Shown here: piece after piece, positions 43,670 to 50,949 of the stretch | Numbering within the stretch: the first letter of the stretch is position 1 | Layout: each line of letters begins with the position of its first letter | Source of the DNA: Mycoplasma sp. CAG:776 | GTDB taxonomy: Bacteria; Bacillota_I; Bacilli_A; RF39; UBA660 | DNA: 64,000 nt | NCBI GenBank assembly: GCA_000438195.1 | Contig: FR903077.1 | Span: forward strand, 67,720-131,719 | Direction: 5' to 3' | Notes under the pieces: model-generated | What the model saw: only the letters and a program-made list of their open reading frames with translations | What the model was told of the DNA's origin: nothing | Databases searched by the model: none | Position numbers and translations under genes: made by a program

Positions 43670-44992
43670 ATGAAAAGAGTCTTATTATATTTAAAAAGTA
43701 TATTAAACGAAGAAGATAAAATTGTTGTTGCAATATCAGGAGGACCTGATTCGATGTGTCTTCTTCATTTATTGTGTGAGTTAAAAGAGGAGTTAAAGTT
43801 AAAAATAGTAGTAGCCCATGTAAATCATAAATTAAGAAGCGAAAGTGAAGAAGAAGCATTATTTGTAAAAGAAGTTTGTAAAACAGAAGATTTAATTTAT
43901 GAATATATGGAAATAAAAGAATATAATGATGACAATTTAGAAAGTGATGCAAGAATCAAAAGATATGATTTTTTTAACAAAATTGTTTTAAAATACCATG
44001 CAAGATATTTAATGACAGCTCATCATGGAGATGACTTAATGGAAACGATTTTAATGCGTCTAACAAGAGGTAGTAGTTTAAAAGGGTATAGTGGCTTTAA
44101 AAAAGAATATAATTGTAAAGAATATACGATTATAAGGCCACTAATTACAGAAACTAAAAAAGAAATTGAAGAGTATATGCAAAAAAATAATTTGAAATAT
44201 TATATTGATCAAAGCAATTTTTCTTTGAAATATACTAGAAATCGCTATCGGATGGAGGCATTACCATTTTTTAAAAAAGAAGATCCATTAGTTCATCATA
44301 AATTTTTAAAATTTAGTGAAGAATTAATAATGGCTAATAATTATATAAATAATGAAATAAAGAAAATAATACCCAAAATTAGTGATGAAAAGGGAATTAG
44401 AATTGATGAATTACTAAAGTTAGACCATTTTCTTATAAAAAGAATAATTGAGTATACATTAAGTAAAATATATATAGATGATTTATTTTTAATTAATGAT
44501 AAACATACAAACTTAATTATTGCATGTTTAAAAAGTAAGAAAAGTAATAATAAATGTAATTTACCTAATAATTATGAGGCAATAAAAAGTTATAATTATT
44601 TCAAAATAGAGAAAATTAATAAAGAAGAATCTTATGAATATATATTAGAAGACAAAATAATATTACCAAATAAAATGGTAATAAAAAAAGTAGAGAAAAA
44701 AGATGGAATTTCAAATAATATCATAAGATTAAATAGCCAAGATTTAAGTTTACCATTAAAAGTCAGAACTCGAAGAAATGGTGATAAAATGGAAGTAAAG
44801 AATTTAGGAGGGAAGAAGAAAATTAAAGATATCTATATAGATGAAAAGATCCCTTTAGAAAAAAGGAAAACAATACCAATTGTAACGGATAATAATAACA
44901 CTATTCTTTGGCTTCCAGGTGTAAAAAAATCAAAATTTGATGTAGAAAGTAATAGAATATATGATATAATACTTTCATATGAGGAGGAATAA
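43670..44992 (+). CDS. tilS: tRNA(Ile)-lysidine synthase
   Basis: TilS attaches lysine to C34 of the CAU-anticodon tRNA-Ile so that it reads AUA codons, which are abundant in this AT-rich genome. The 440-residue protein has the PP-loop VVAISGGPDSMCLLHLL (about 20-36), HVNHKLRSESEEE (about 50-62), TAHHGDDLMETILMRLTRGSSLKG (split around 117-140) and a C-terminal substrate-binding domain containing KVRTRRNGDKMEV and LPGVKKSK. It lies directly before ftsH, as in Bacillus and Listeria, and overlaps only the ftsH leader. Confidence 0.95.
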   Translation: MKRVLLYLKSILNEEDKIVVAISGGPDSMCLLHLLCELKEELKLKIVVAHVNHKLRSESEEEALFVKEVCKTEDLIYEYMEIKEYNDDNLESDARIKRYDFFNKIVLKYHARYLMTAHHGDDLMETILMRLTRGSSLKGYSGFKKEYNCKEYTIIRPLITETKKEIEEYMQKNNLKYYIDQSNFSLKYTRNRYRMEALPFFKKEDPLVHHKFLKFSEELIMANNYINNEIKKIIPKISDEKGIRIDELLKLDHFLIKRIIEYTLSKIYIDDLFLINDKHTNLIIACLKSKKSNNKCNLPNNYEAIKSYNYFKIEKINKEESYEYILEDKIILPNKMVIKKVEKKDGISNNIIRLNSQDLSLPLKVRTRRNGDKMEVKNLGGKKKIKDIYIDEKIPLEKRKTIPIVTDNNNTILWLPGVKKSKFDVESNRIYDIILSYEEE

Positions 44993-44993
44993 T

Positions 44994-46967
44994 ATGAATA
45001 TAAAAGATGTAAAGAAAAACAACGCTGTTAGAAATTTCTTTCCCTATTTAGTTTTATTTATAATTATTATAGCAACTTTTTTTATCCTAAATATGGGTGG
45101 AAAGAAAGTAAATGAACTATCCACAGGGGAATTAATAACAGCTTTAGAAAAAGGAGAAGTAACTGAAATAACAGTTATGCCTAAGAGTAGTGAATCCATT
45201 TACTATGTATCCGGAAAATTAGAGGGATACAAGGAGAATGAATCTTTTGAAGCAAAAGTAGTAGAAGCTGAAGTAGATAATGTTTTAAGTTTAACTGAAA
45301 AAAATGAAATTAAAAAATATGAAACAGAACCAGATCCTGGATCAAGTCCAATATTATATATTATTGTAAATATCTTACCATTACTTTTATTAATCATTGT
45401 TTCTTATATTTTATTCTCTAAATTAGCAAGTTCTAATAAAGGTTCAATGGATTTTGGCAAAAGTAGAGCAAAACTTAGTGATGATAAACACCAGGCTAAA
45501 TTTGCTGATGTAGCAGGATTAAAAGAAGAAAAAGAAGAAGTAAAAGAATTAATTGATTTCTTAAAAAATCCAAAGAAATTCCAAAAATTAGGTGCTAGAA
45601 TACCAAAAGGTGTTTTATTAGTAGGCCCTCCTGGAACAGGTAAAACTCTACTTGCTCGTGCTGTAGCAGGAGAAGCAAATGTACCATTCTTCTATATTAG
45701 TGGTTCTGACTTTGTAGAGTTATTTGTTGGTGTTGGAGCATCACGTGTTCGTGAAATGTTTAAGGATGCTAAAAGAAATGCACCATGTCTAATTTTCATT
45801 GATGAAATTGATGCTGTTGGACGTCAAAGAGGAACTGGCTTAGGTGGTGGACATGATGAAAGAGAACAAACACTAAACCAATTATTAACAGAGATGGATG
45901 GCTTTGGTGAAAATGAAGGAATTATCATTATGGCTGCTACAAACCGTCCAGATGTATTAGACCCAGCTCTACTTCGTCCAGGACGTTTTGACCGTCAAGT
46001 AACAGTAAGTTTACCAGATGCGAATGAAAGAGAAGCAATTTTAAAAGTTCATGCTAAAAATAAAATATTAGCAAGTGATGTAAATATTAAAAATTTAAGT
46101 TTAAGAACACCAGGATTTAGTGGTGCAGACTTAGAAAACTTATTAAATGAAGCAGCGTTACTAGCTGTAAGAAGAAATAAAGAAGCAATTACCATGGATG
46201 AAATTGATGAAGCAACAGATCGTGTATTAATGGGACCAGCCAAAGTAAGCCGTAAGATAACAGATAAAGAAAAACGCTTAGTTGCTATCCATGAATCTGG
46301 ACATGCAGTAATTGGTATTAAATTAGAAGATGCGAATGAAGTACATAAAATTACAATTATACCAAGAGGAGTAGCCGGTGGATATACAATGATGTTACCG
46401 AAAGAAGAAAAAATTGGTATCATGACTAAAAATGAATTAGTAGCTCAAATTACTGGTTTACTAGGTGGACGTGTAAGTGAAGAAATGTATCTTGGCGAAA
46501 TCACAACTGGAGCTTCTGATGATTTTAGAAGAGCAACTAATATTGCTAGAGCGATGGTAACGGAATATGGTATGAGTGATTTAGGACCAGTAGAATATGA
46601 AGAAAAATCAGAAGGCGTATTTTTAGGTCGTGATTATGGAAAAGCAAAAAATTTCTCAGATAAAGTAGCTCATGAAATTGATGAAGAAGTAAGAAAAATT
46701 ATAAATGAATGTTATAAAAAAGCAGAAGAAATCTTAAAAGCAAATAAAGACTTAGTCATGTTATTAGCAGATGCTTTAATGGAAAATGAAACCTTAACGA
46801 AAGAACAAATTGACTCTTTAGTAACAACAGGAAAATTAACTTCAGAAAAATCAGAAGAAAAAGATAAAACAGTTACTGAATTAAGAGAAGAAGCAAAAGC
46901 AAAAGGAATTAAAGGCTATAGTAAAATGACTAAAGAAGAATTAGAAGAAGCACTAAAAGAAGAATAG
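44994..46967 (+). CDS. ftsH: ATP-dependent membrane zinc metalloprotease FtsH, with C-terminal Rho_N/SAP-like tail
   Basis: FtsH degrades membrane and regulatory proteins. The 657-residue protein has two membrane helices (about 15-32 and 118-142) around an extracytoplasmic domain. The AAA module carries Walker A GPPGTGKT (211-218) and Walker B LIFIDEID, with the arginine-finger region RPGRFDRQ. The zinc site is HESGH (433-437). The last 33 residues, TVTELREEAKAKGIKGYSKM then TKEELEEAL, match the Rho N-terminal/SAP-like helix-extended-helix motif, which is not a normal part of FtsH. ATG 44994 is chosen because GAGGAGG ends 6 nt upstream; the in-frame ATG at 44979 precedes that site. A terminator hairpin overlaps the stop. 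Confidence 0.95.
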   Translation: MNIKDVKKNNAVRNFFPYLVLFIIIIATFFILNMGGKKVNELSTGELITALEKGEVTEITVMPKSSESIYYVSGKLEGYKENESFEAKVVEAEVDNVLSLTEKNEIKKYETEPDPGSSPILYIIVNILPLLLLIIVSYILFSKLASSNKGSMDFGKSRAKLSDDKHQAKFADVAGLKEEKEEVKELIDFLKNPKKFQKLGARIPKGVLLVGPPGTGKTLLARAVAGEANVPFFYISGSDFVELFVGVGASRVREMFKDAKRNAPCLIFIDEIDAVGRQRGTGLGGGHDEREQTLNQLLTEMDGFGENEGIIIMAATNRPDVLDPALLRPGRFDRQVTVSLPDANEREAILKVHAKNKILASDVNIKNLSLRTPGFSGADLENLLNEAALLAVRRNKEAITMDEIDEATDRVLMGPAKVSRKITDKEKRLVAIHESGHAVIGIKLEDANEVHKITIIPRGVAGGYTMMLPKEEKIGIMTKNELVAQITGLLGGRVSEEMYLGEITTGASDDFRRATNIARAMVTEYGMSDLGPVEYEEKSEGVFLGRDYGKAKNFSDKVAHEIDEEVRKIINECYKKAEEILKANKDLVMLLADALMENETLTKEQIDSLVTTGKLTSEKSEEKDKTVTELREEAKAKGIKGYSKMTKEELEEALKEE

Positions 46968-46977
46968 TGCTTTTTTA
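46949..46977 (+). terminator. ftsH terminator
   Basis: AGCACTA/TAGTGCT (46949-46955 with 46965-46971) is followed by six T, overlapping the last codons. Confidence 0.75.
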
Positions 46978-46982
46978 ATCCA

Positions 46983-47007
46983 TAAAAAAAGCAACATATC
47001 TGTTGCT
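46983..47007 (-). terminator. terminator of the ribbon-helix-helix gene
   Basis: AGCAACA/TGTTGCT (46990-46996 with 47001-47007) has a run of T on the minus strand. It overlaps the end of the gene. Confidence 0.75.
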
Positions 47008-47197
47008 AATTTTTAACTTTTTCCTTTTCTTTTGTTTCCATTTCATCTAATGCATATTCACATGCCTGAATAACAAATTTAGAGAAAGAAATATCATAAT
47101 CTTTCAATAATGCTTCAATTTTGTTCATTAGTGGAACGGGGAATCTTACACATTTATTCACGGATTCCTTTCTTTCTACATTCAAATTAAATGCCAT
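47006..47197 (-). CDS. ribbon-helix-helix (CopG/Arc-like) small protein
   Basis: This 63-residue protein fits a ribbon-helix-helix DNA-binding fold. A beta strand, NKCVRFPVPLMNKIEALLKD, is followed by a second helix, SFSKFVIQACEYALDEM. I chose ATG 47197, which follows AGAGG on the minus strand, over the longer reading starting at 47254. No toxin partner gene is adjacent, so it looks like a stand-alone regulator. An inverted repeat TGAAT/ATTCA at 47243-47257 in the divergent gap could be its operator. It is convergent to ftsH, with facing terminators. Confidence 0.7.
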   Translation of the reverse strand: MAFNLNVERKESVNKCVRFPVPLMNKIEALLKDYDISFSKFVIQACEYALDEMETKEKEKVKN

Positions 47198-47292
47198 ATT
47201 TTCCAACCTCTTTCTAAAATATATTGTATAGTAATTTAATAATGAATAATACATTCAAAAAAGTAATACAAAAAATAATGCGCAAAAGTTGG

Positions 47293-47321
47293 TTGTAAGG
47301 AAATATAAAATTTGTTAAAAT
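47293..47321 (+). promoter_or_regulatory. promoter of the dCMP deaminase-like gene
   Basis: TTGTAA (47293-47298), 17 bp, TAAAAT (47316-47321), with an extended -10 TGT (47313-47315). Confidence 0.6.
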
Positions 47322-47339
47322 AAATAGGGGAAGTGAATT

Positions 47340-47828
47340 ATGAATAGAGTAGATAAAATTAATTACTATTTAGACATGGCCGAAGTAGCATTAGAAAGAG
47401 CGACTTGCTTAAGAAAGAAATGGGGAGCTGTAATAGTAAAAAATGATGAAATTATCGCAACAGGATACAATGGAGCTCCAAGAGGAAGAAAGAACTGTAT
47501 TGATATAAATTATTGTAAAAGAGAGGCAATGAATATTCCAAGGGGAGAACGCTATGAAATGTGTAGGAGCGTACATGCTGAGGCAAATGCCATAATTAGT
47601 GCTTCTAGAAAGGATTTATTAGATTCAACGCTTTATATGGTAGGAATAGAAACAACAAATGGCGAATATGTTAAACATGCAAGACCTTGTGCTATGTGCA
47701 AAAGAATGATAATCAATGCAGGAATTAAAAATATAGTTGTTCGAAATACTAAAAATGAATATGAAATAATTGAAGTGAAAGAATTTATTGAAAGTGATGA
47801 AACGCTAGATACTATAATGGGATATTAA
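47340..47828 (+). CDS. dCMP deaminase-like (ComEB family) cytidine/deoxycytidylate deaminase
   Basis: This 162-residue zinc hydrolase probably converts dCMP to dUMP for dTTP synthesis. The catalytic and zinc motif is SVHAEANAIISAS (about 78-90, with His and catalytic Glu), and the second zinc motif is ARPCAMCKRMIINAG (about 115-129). WGAVIVKNDEIIATGYNGAP (about 26-45) is the nucleotide-binding strand-loop typical of ComEB/dCMP deaminases. It stands alone. An inverted repeat at 47816-47837 ends the transcript. Confidence 0.88.
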   Translation: MNRVDKINYYLDMAEVALERATCLRKKWGAVIVKNDEIIATGYNGAPRGRKNCIDINYCKREAMNIPRGERYEMCRSVHAEANAIISASRKDLLDSTLYMVGIETTNGEYVKHARPCAMCKRMIINAGIKNIVVRNTKNEYEIIEVKEFIESDETLDTIMGY

Positions 47829-47841
47829 TATCCCATTTTTA
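47816..47841 (+). terminator. terminator of the deaminase gene
   Basis: AATGGGATATT/AATATCCCATT (47816-47826 with 47827-47837) forms a perfect palindrome, followed by T residues. The tip must open to form a loop. Confidence 0.65.
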
Positions 47842-47922
47842 AATTCAAAAATAGAAAATATCTAGCAATTTTTAAAAAAACATGATAATATTAAATAGTA
47901 AATAATAAGGACGGGGATAACC

Positions 47923-49545
47923 TTGAAAAAAAGATTTATTTTTGATGAAAATTATATTAAAAAATATGCAAAAAAAGATAGATTAAAATGGTTGATCATA
48001 GGCTTATCTGCATTAGTTTTAATAGTGGTTATAATTATCGTTATTTTAGCTACCAGAAATGACACTGCAGATCCAGTAGATCCCGCCGTACCATCATTTA
48101 AAATAAAAGATGAGTTAATAATAGAAGCAGGGTCTACATTACCAGATGTTACAGATTATTTTGATACTTTAGAAAATATTGATATTGATGAAATAGAAAT
48201 AATATATCCAGATGAATTTGAACTAAGCTATGATACTTCTTTGTGTAGTGAAAAAGAAATAGAAGAGTTATTTAGTGAAGAAAATCCAAATTATGAGAAT
48301 TATGAATGTATACAAAATTATTTAATTATACCAGCAACATATGGTATTACCATTAAGTTACAAGAGGAAGAATATACGGTAAATTTAATTGTAGAAGATA
48401 GTAAAGCCCCAGTATTAATTACCAAAAATGTAGAAATATATGAGGGAGATACTTATGAATTAAGTGATTTTGTTAATACATGCTTCGATACAACAAGTGA
48501 ATGTGATATCACATATTATACAGGTGATAAAGACGCTGAAGGAAACCCAATTGATTATTCTAATATTACCGCAGTGGGTGAACATACAATTAAAATTATC
48601 GCAACTGATGATTATGGTAATATTACAGAACCAGTAGAAGCAAAATTAACAATATTAGAAGCTGAAGGTGAAATGTATACTGTTACTTTTGATTCAAATG
48701 GTGGAACTACTATTAGAAGTAAAAAAGTAAATGAAAACGATATTGTTATTAAACCAACCGAGCCAAAAAGAGAAGGATATAAATTCTTAGGTTGGTATTT
48801 AGGAGATGAAGAATTCGATTTCGATACTAAAATAACATCCAATATAACCCTAACAGCCAAATGGGAAAAAATAAATGAAGGCGGAGGAAGCCAAGGTGGC
48901 GGAACAGTTAATGTGACAAACGTTTCCTTAAATTATAAAAAAATCTATTTAAAAATAGGAGAAACAAAAACAGTAACAGCTAAAGTAAGTCCTTCTAATG
49001 CAACGAATAAAACAGTTACATGGAGTAGTTCTAATAATAATATAGCAACAGTATCAAATGGTAAGATTACCGGGAAAAGTGCTGGAACCGTAACAATTAC
49101 AGCAACGGCTGGAGGAAAATCAGCAAGTGTAGAAGTAGTAGTAAGTAACTCAAGTGGTGGTACAACATGTACCTATGGTGATACTACTTATAATCCAAGT
49201 TATGTTTTATCTGTAAATTTAACCCAAAATAATTGCGCAGTCAATCCAAATTCTACACCAAATGAAACGTTATCAACTAGTGATTATTCTAGATTAGTAA
49301 GGGATTTAAATGATATAGGCTTAAGAGTAACAGGTAATAATTTTGCACATAAAGTAGAACGACAAAAAATAAAAAATACTAGTGGTACTGGACTAGTAGG
49401 ATATCAAATAACAATAACTGTAAGTATTGTAGATACTGATAATCCATATGCAGTTTTAACATCAAAATATATTTTAAAATCTGATGGCTCAAGACAATTT
49501 TTGCAAAATAACATATGTAAAAATGGAATATGCCTAAATAATTAA
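47923..49545 (+). CDS. membrane-anchored multi-domain surface protein (Ig-like, InlB-type and Big_2 domains)
   Basis: This 540-residue protein starts with TTG after a GGACGGGGAT ribosome site. It has one N-terminal membrane anchor (about 23-44) and a long extracellular part. Residues about 160-245 look like a DUF5011/HYR-type Ig domain (VGEHTIKIIATDDYGNITEP). Residues about 250-317 are an InlB B-repeat (VTFDSNGGTTIRSKKVNE and GYKFLGWYLGDEEFDF). Residues about 328-406 are a bacterial Ig-like group 2 domain (VNVTNVSLNYKKIYLKIGET, WSSSNNNIATVSNGKITGKS). The C-terminal 125 residues, with four cysteines, are unassigned. There is no LPXTG, so attachment is by the N-terminal helix. A role in adhesion or matrix binding is inferred. 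Confidence 0.8.
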   Translation: MKKRFIFDENYIKKYAKKDRLKWLIIGLSALVLIVVIIIVILATRNDTADPVDPAVPSFKIKDELIIEAGSTLPDVTDYFDTLENIDIDEIEIIYPDEFELSYDTSLCSEKEIEELFSEENPNYENYECIQNYLIIPATYGITIKLQEEEYTVNLIVEDSKAPVLITKNVEIYEGDTYELSDFVNTCFDTTSECDITYYTGDKDAEGNPIDYSNITAVGEHTIKIIATDDYGNITEPVEAKLTILEAEGEMYTVTFDSNGGTTIRSKKVNENDIVIKPTEPKREGYKFLGWYLGDEEFDFDTKITSNITLTAKWEKINEGGGSQGGGTVNVTNVSLNYKKIYLKIGETKTVTAKVSPSNATNKTVTWSSSNNNIATVSNGKITGKSAGTVTITATAGGKSASVEVVVSNSSGGTTCTYGDTTYNPSYVLSVNLTQNNCAVNPNSTPNETLSTSDYSRLVRDLNDIGLRVTGNNFAHKVERQKIKNTSGTGLVGYQITITVSIVDTDNPYAVLTSKYILKSDGSRQFLQNNICKNGICLNN

Positions 49546-49546
49546 T

Positions 49547-49574
49547 AAGAAGAGTGGAGCCCATTCTTCTTTTA
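49547..49574 (+). terminator. terminator after the surface protein
   Basis: AAGAAGAGTGG/CCATTCTTCTT (49547-49557 with 49561-49571), with one G-T pair and a 3-nt loop, is followed by T residues. Confidence 0.7.
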
Positions 49575-49593
49575 GTATGATTAAAAAATACCA

Positions 49594-49622
49594 TTGAAAA
49601 ATTCTCAATAATATGGTATAAA
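49594..49622 (+). promoter_or_regulatory. promoter of the poly-G surface gene
   Basis: TTGAAA (49594-49599), 17 bp, TATAAA (49617-49622), with an extended -10 TGG (49614-49616). The architecture is the same as at 57204 and 59286. Confidence 0.65.
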
Positions 49623-49698
49623 TAATAACAGAATAGAGGAGAAAGAAAAGATGAAAAGAAAAATCTTAATCCTCTCAACAGCACTATTAATAGTAGTT

Positions 49699-49709
49699 GG
49701 GGGGGGGGG
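49699..49709 (+). repeat. 11-G homopolymer tract inside the signal-peptide coding region
   Basis: Eleven consecutive G in an AT-rich genome is the only such tract in the window. Its length sets the reading frame of the downstream surface protein, the hallmark of slipped-strand phase variation. Confidence 0.9.
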
Positions 49710-50701
49710 TATCTTAAATTAAAAGATACTAACAAAGAAGGAGAATTAGTAAGTGCTGAAACTTTAAAAGAAAAAAGTTTAGTAGGTATTTATATTGAAG
49801 AAGATAATAATTATACAAAGGTAGATCAAATACCAGATACAGGATATACCATTAATGAGGAAAAAAGCTATTGTAAGATAGGTGATGAACTACAAGATAT
49901 GACCATCACTTATGATATGAATACAAAAACGCTAAGTATTGCTCCAATGACAATGAAAGGAACAAAATGCTATTTATATTTTGATGAAGAACCAACATTA
50001 AAAGATACCATATTAGCAAATAGTAAAGTAAATGAAGGAACACCAAATTTTGCAAATGTAGCAACAAAAGGCGAAGGAATATACAAGACCCAAGATGATT
50101 GGGGAGATAGTTACTACTTTAGAGGAGATGTAAAAAATAATTGGTTAAAGTTTGCAGGTTACTATTGGCGAATAATCCGGATCAATGGAGATGGAAGTAT
50201 CCGAGTAATCTATAATGGAAAAAGTACTGCAATGGACGGAAATGATACCGTAATAAGTAGCTCACAAGTTTTTAATTCTAATAAAAATCAAAGCGAATAT
50301 GTAGATATATGTACACCGAAGGAGAGCAACATGGAAATATAACGAATAGTTCAATCAAAGGAGTATTAGATAGTTGGTATAGTAGTAATCTAGCAAGTTA
50401 TGCGGATAAGATAAGTACCGAAGCTGGATTTTGTGGAGATAGAAATTTAGAAAGCGGATCATGGAGTAGTACAGGGTCAAAACTTTATGCCGCATACGGA
50501 AGATTAGCAGATAATAAAGCACCAACATTAAAATGTAGTAATAGTAGTGATTTATATACAACCTCATCAAGTAGTAAAGGGAATAAAAAACTAACCAATC
50601 CAATCGGACTAATCACAGCTGATGAGGTTAGTATGGCCGGAGGAGTATTTGGAAGCAATAATAATAGTTACTACCTATATAATAAGGAAGATTATTGGAC
50701 C

Positions 50702-50815
50702 ATGTCTCCATCTAACTTTCGCAGTAATCTTGCTCTCGTGTTCTATGTGCGTTCATATGGTGACCTCAACGGTACGAACGTGAATAATCCAATTGGTATC
50801 CGCCCAGTTATCAAT
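50702..50815 (+). other. candidate hypervariable segment (DGR-like variable region) with atypical codons
   Basis: Within this stretch 11 of 38 codons end in C (AAC, CGC, CTC, TTC, GAC, ATC), and CGC, CGT, CTC, GTG and ACG appear, which the rest of the gene mostly avoids. Counting gives 52 G/C in 50701-50820 against 42 in the 120 bases before. It ends at GIRPV, near the C-terminus, where lectin-fold targets of diversity-generating retroelements carry their variable region. No reverse transcriptase or template repeat is in the window. Confidence 0.45.
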
Positions 50816-50890
50816 ATAGCAAGTAATGTAGCAATAAAATCCGGAAATGGCACATCTTCCGAACCGTATGAAATTTAATTTTTTTCAAAA

Positions 50891-50940
50891 TAAAAACAGA
50901 CATATATTTGAGCATCTTGCTCACTTACGCTTGTCTGTTT
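50891..50940 (-). terminator. typA terminator
   Basis: AAACAGACA/TGTCTGTTT (50894-50902 with 50932-50940) encloses an inner GAGC/GCTC hairpin, with a T run on the minus strand. Confidence 0.65.
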
Positions 50941-50949
50941 ATATATAAA

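Larger units (their letters stand above)
49651..50878 (+). pseudogene. poly-G-interrupted surface protein with lectin-like C-terminus (phase-off or decayed)
   Basis: The gene begins at ATG 49651 after GAGGAGA and encodes a signal peptide MKRKILILSTALLIVV. It then runs into 11 consecutive G (49699-49709). With 11 G it stops at TAA 49720; with 9 or 12 G it would continue YLKLKDTNKEGEL in frame through 49899 to about 50300. A second one-base loss near 50304 (GTAGATAT where GTA-GGA-TAT fits the protein SEYVGYMYTEGEQHG) shifts the frame again, and the remainder is open to 50878. Repaired, it would encode 409 residues. The C-terminus (DYWTMSPSNF ... GIRPVINIAS) resembles FGE/C-type-lectin-like or DUF6273-like surface domains. 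Codons at 50702-50815 are unlike the rest. Expression is probably switched by the G tract. Confidence 0.75.

Noticed and set aside
47006..47197. Toxin-antitoxin module
   Set aside because: The ribbon-helix-helix gene has no adjacent small toxin-like ORF on the same strand; it stands alone between terminators.
50702..50815. Diversity-generating retroelement reverse transcriptase or template near the variable-looking segment
   Set aside because: I looked for an RT gene and a second copy of the segment in the window and saw neither, so the DGR idea remains a hypothesis only.
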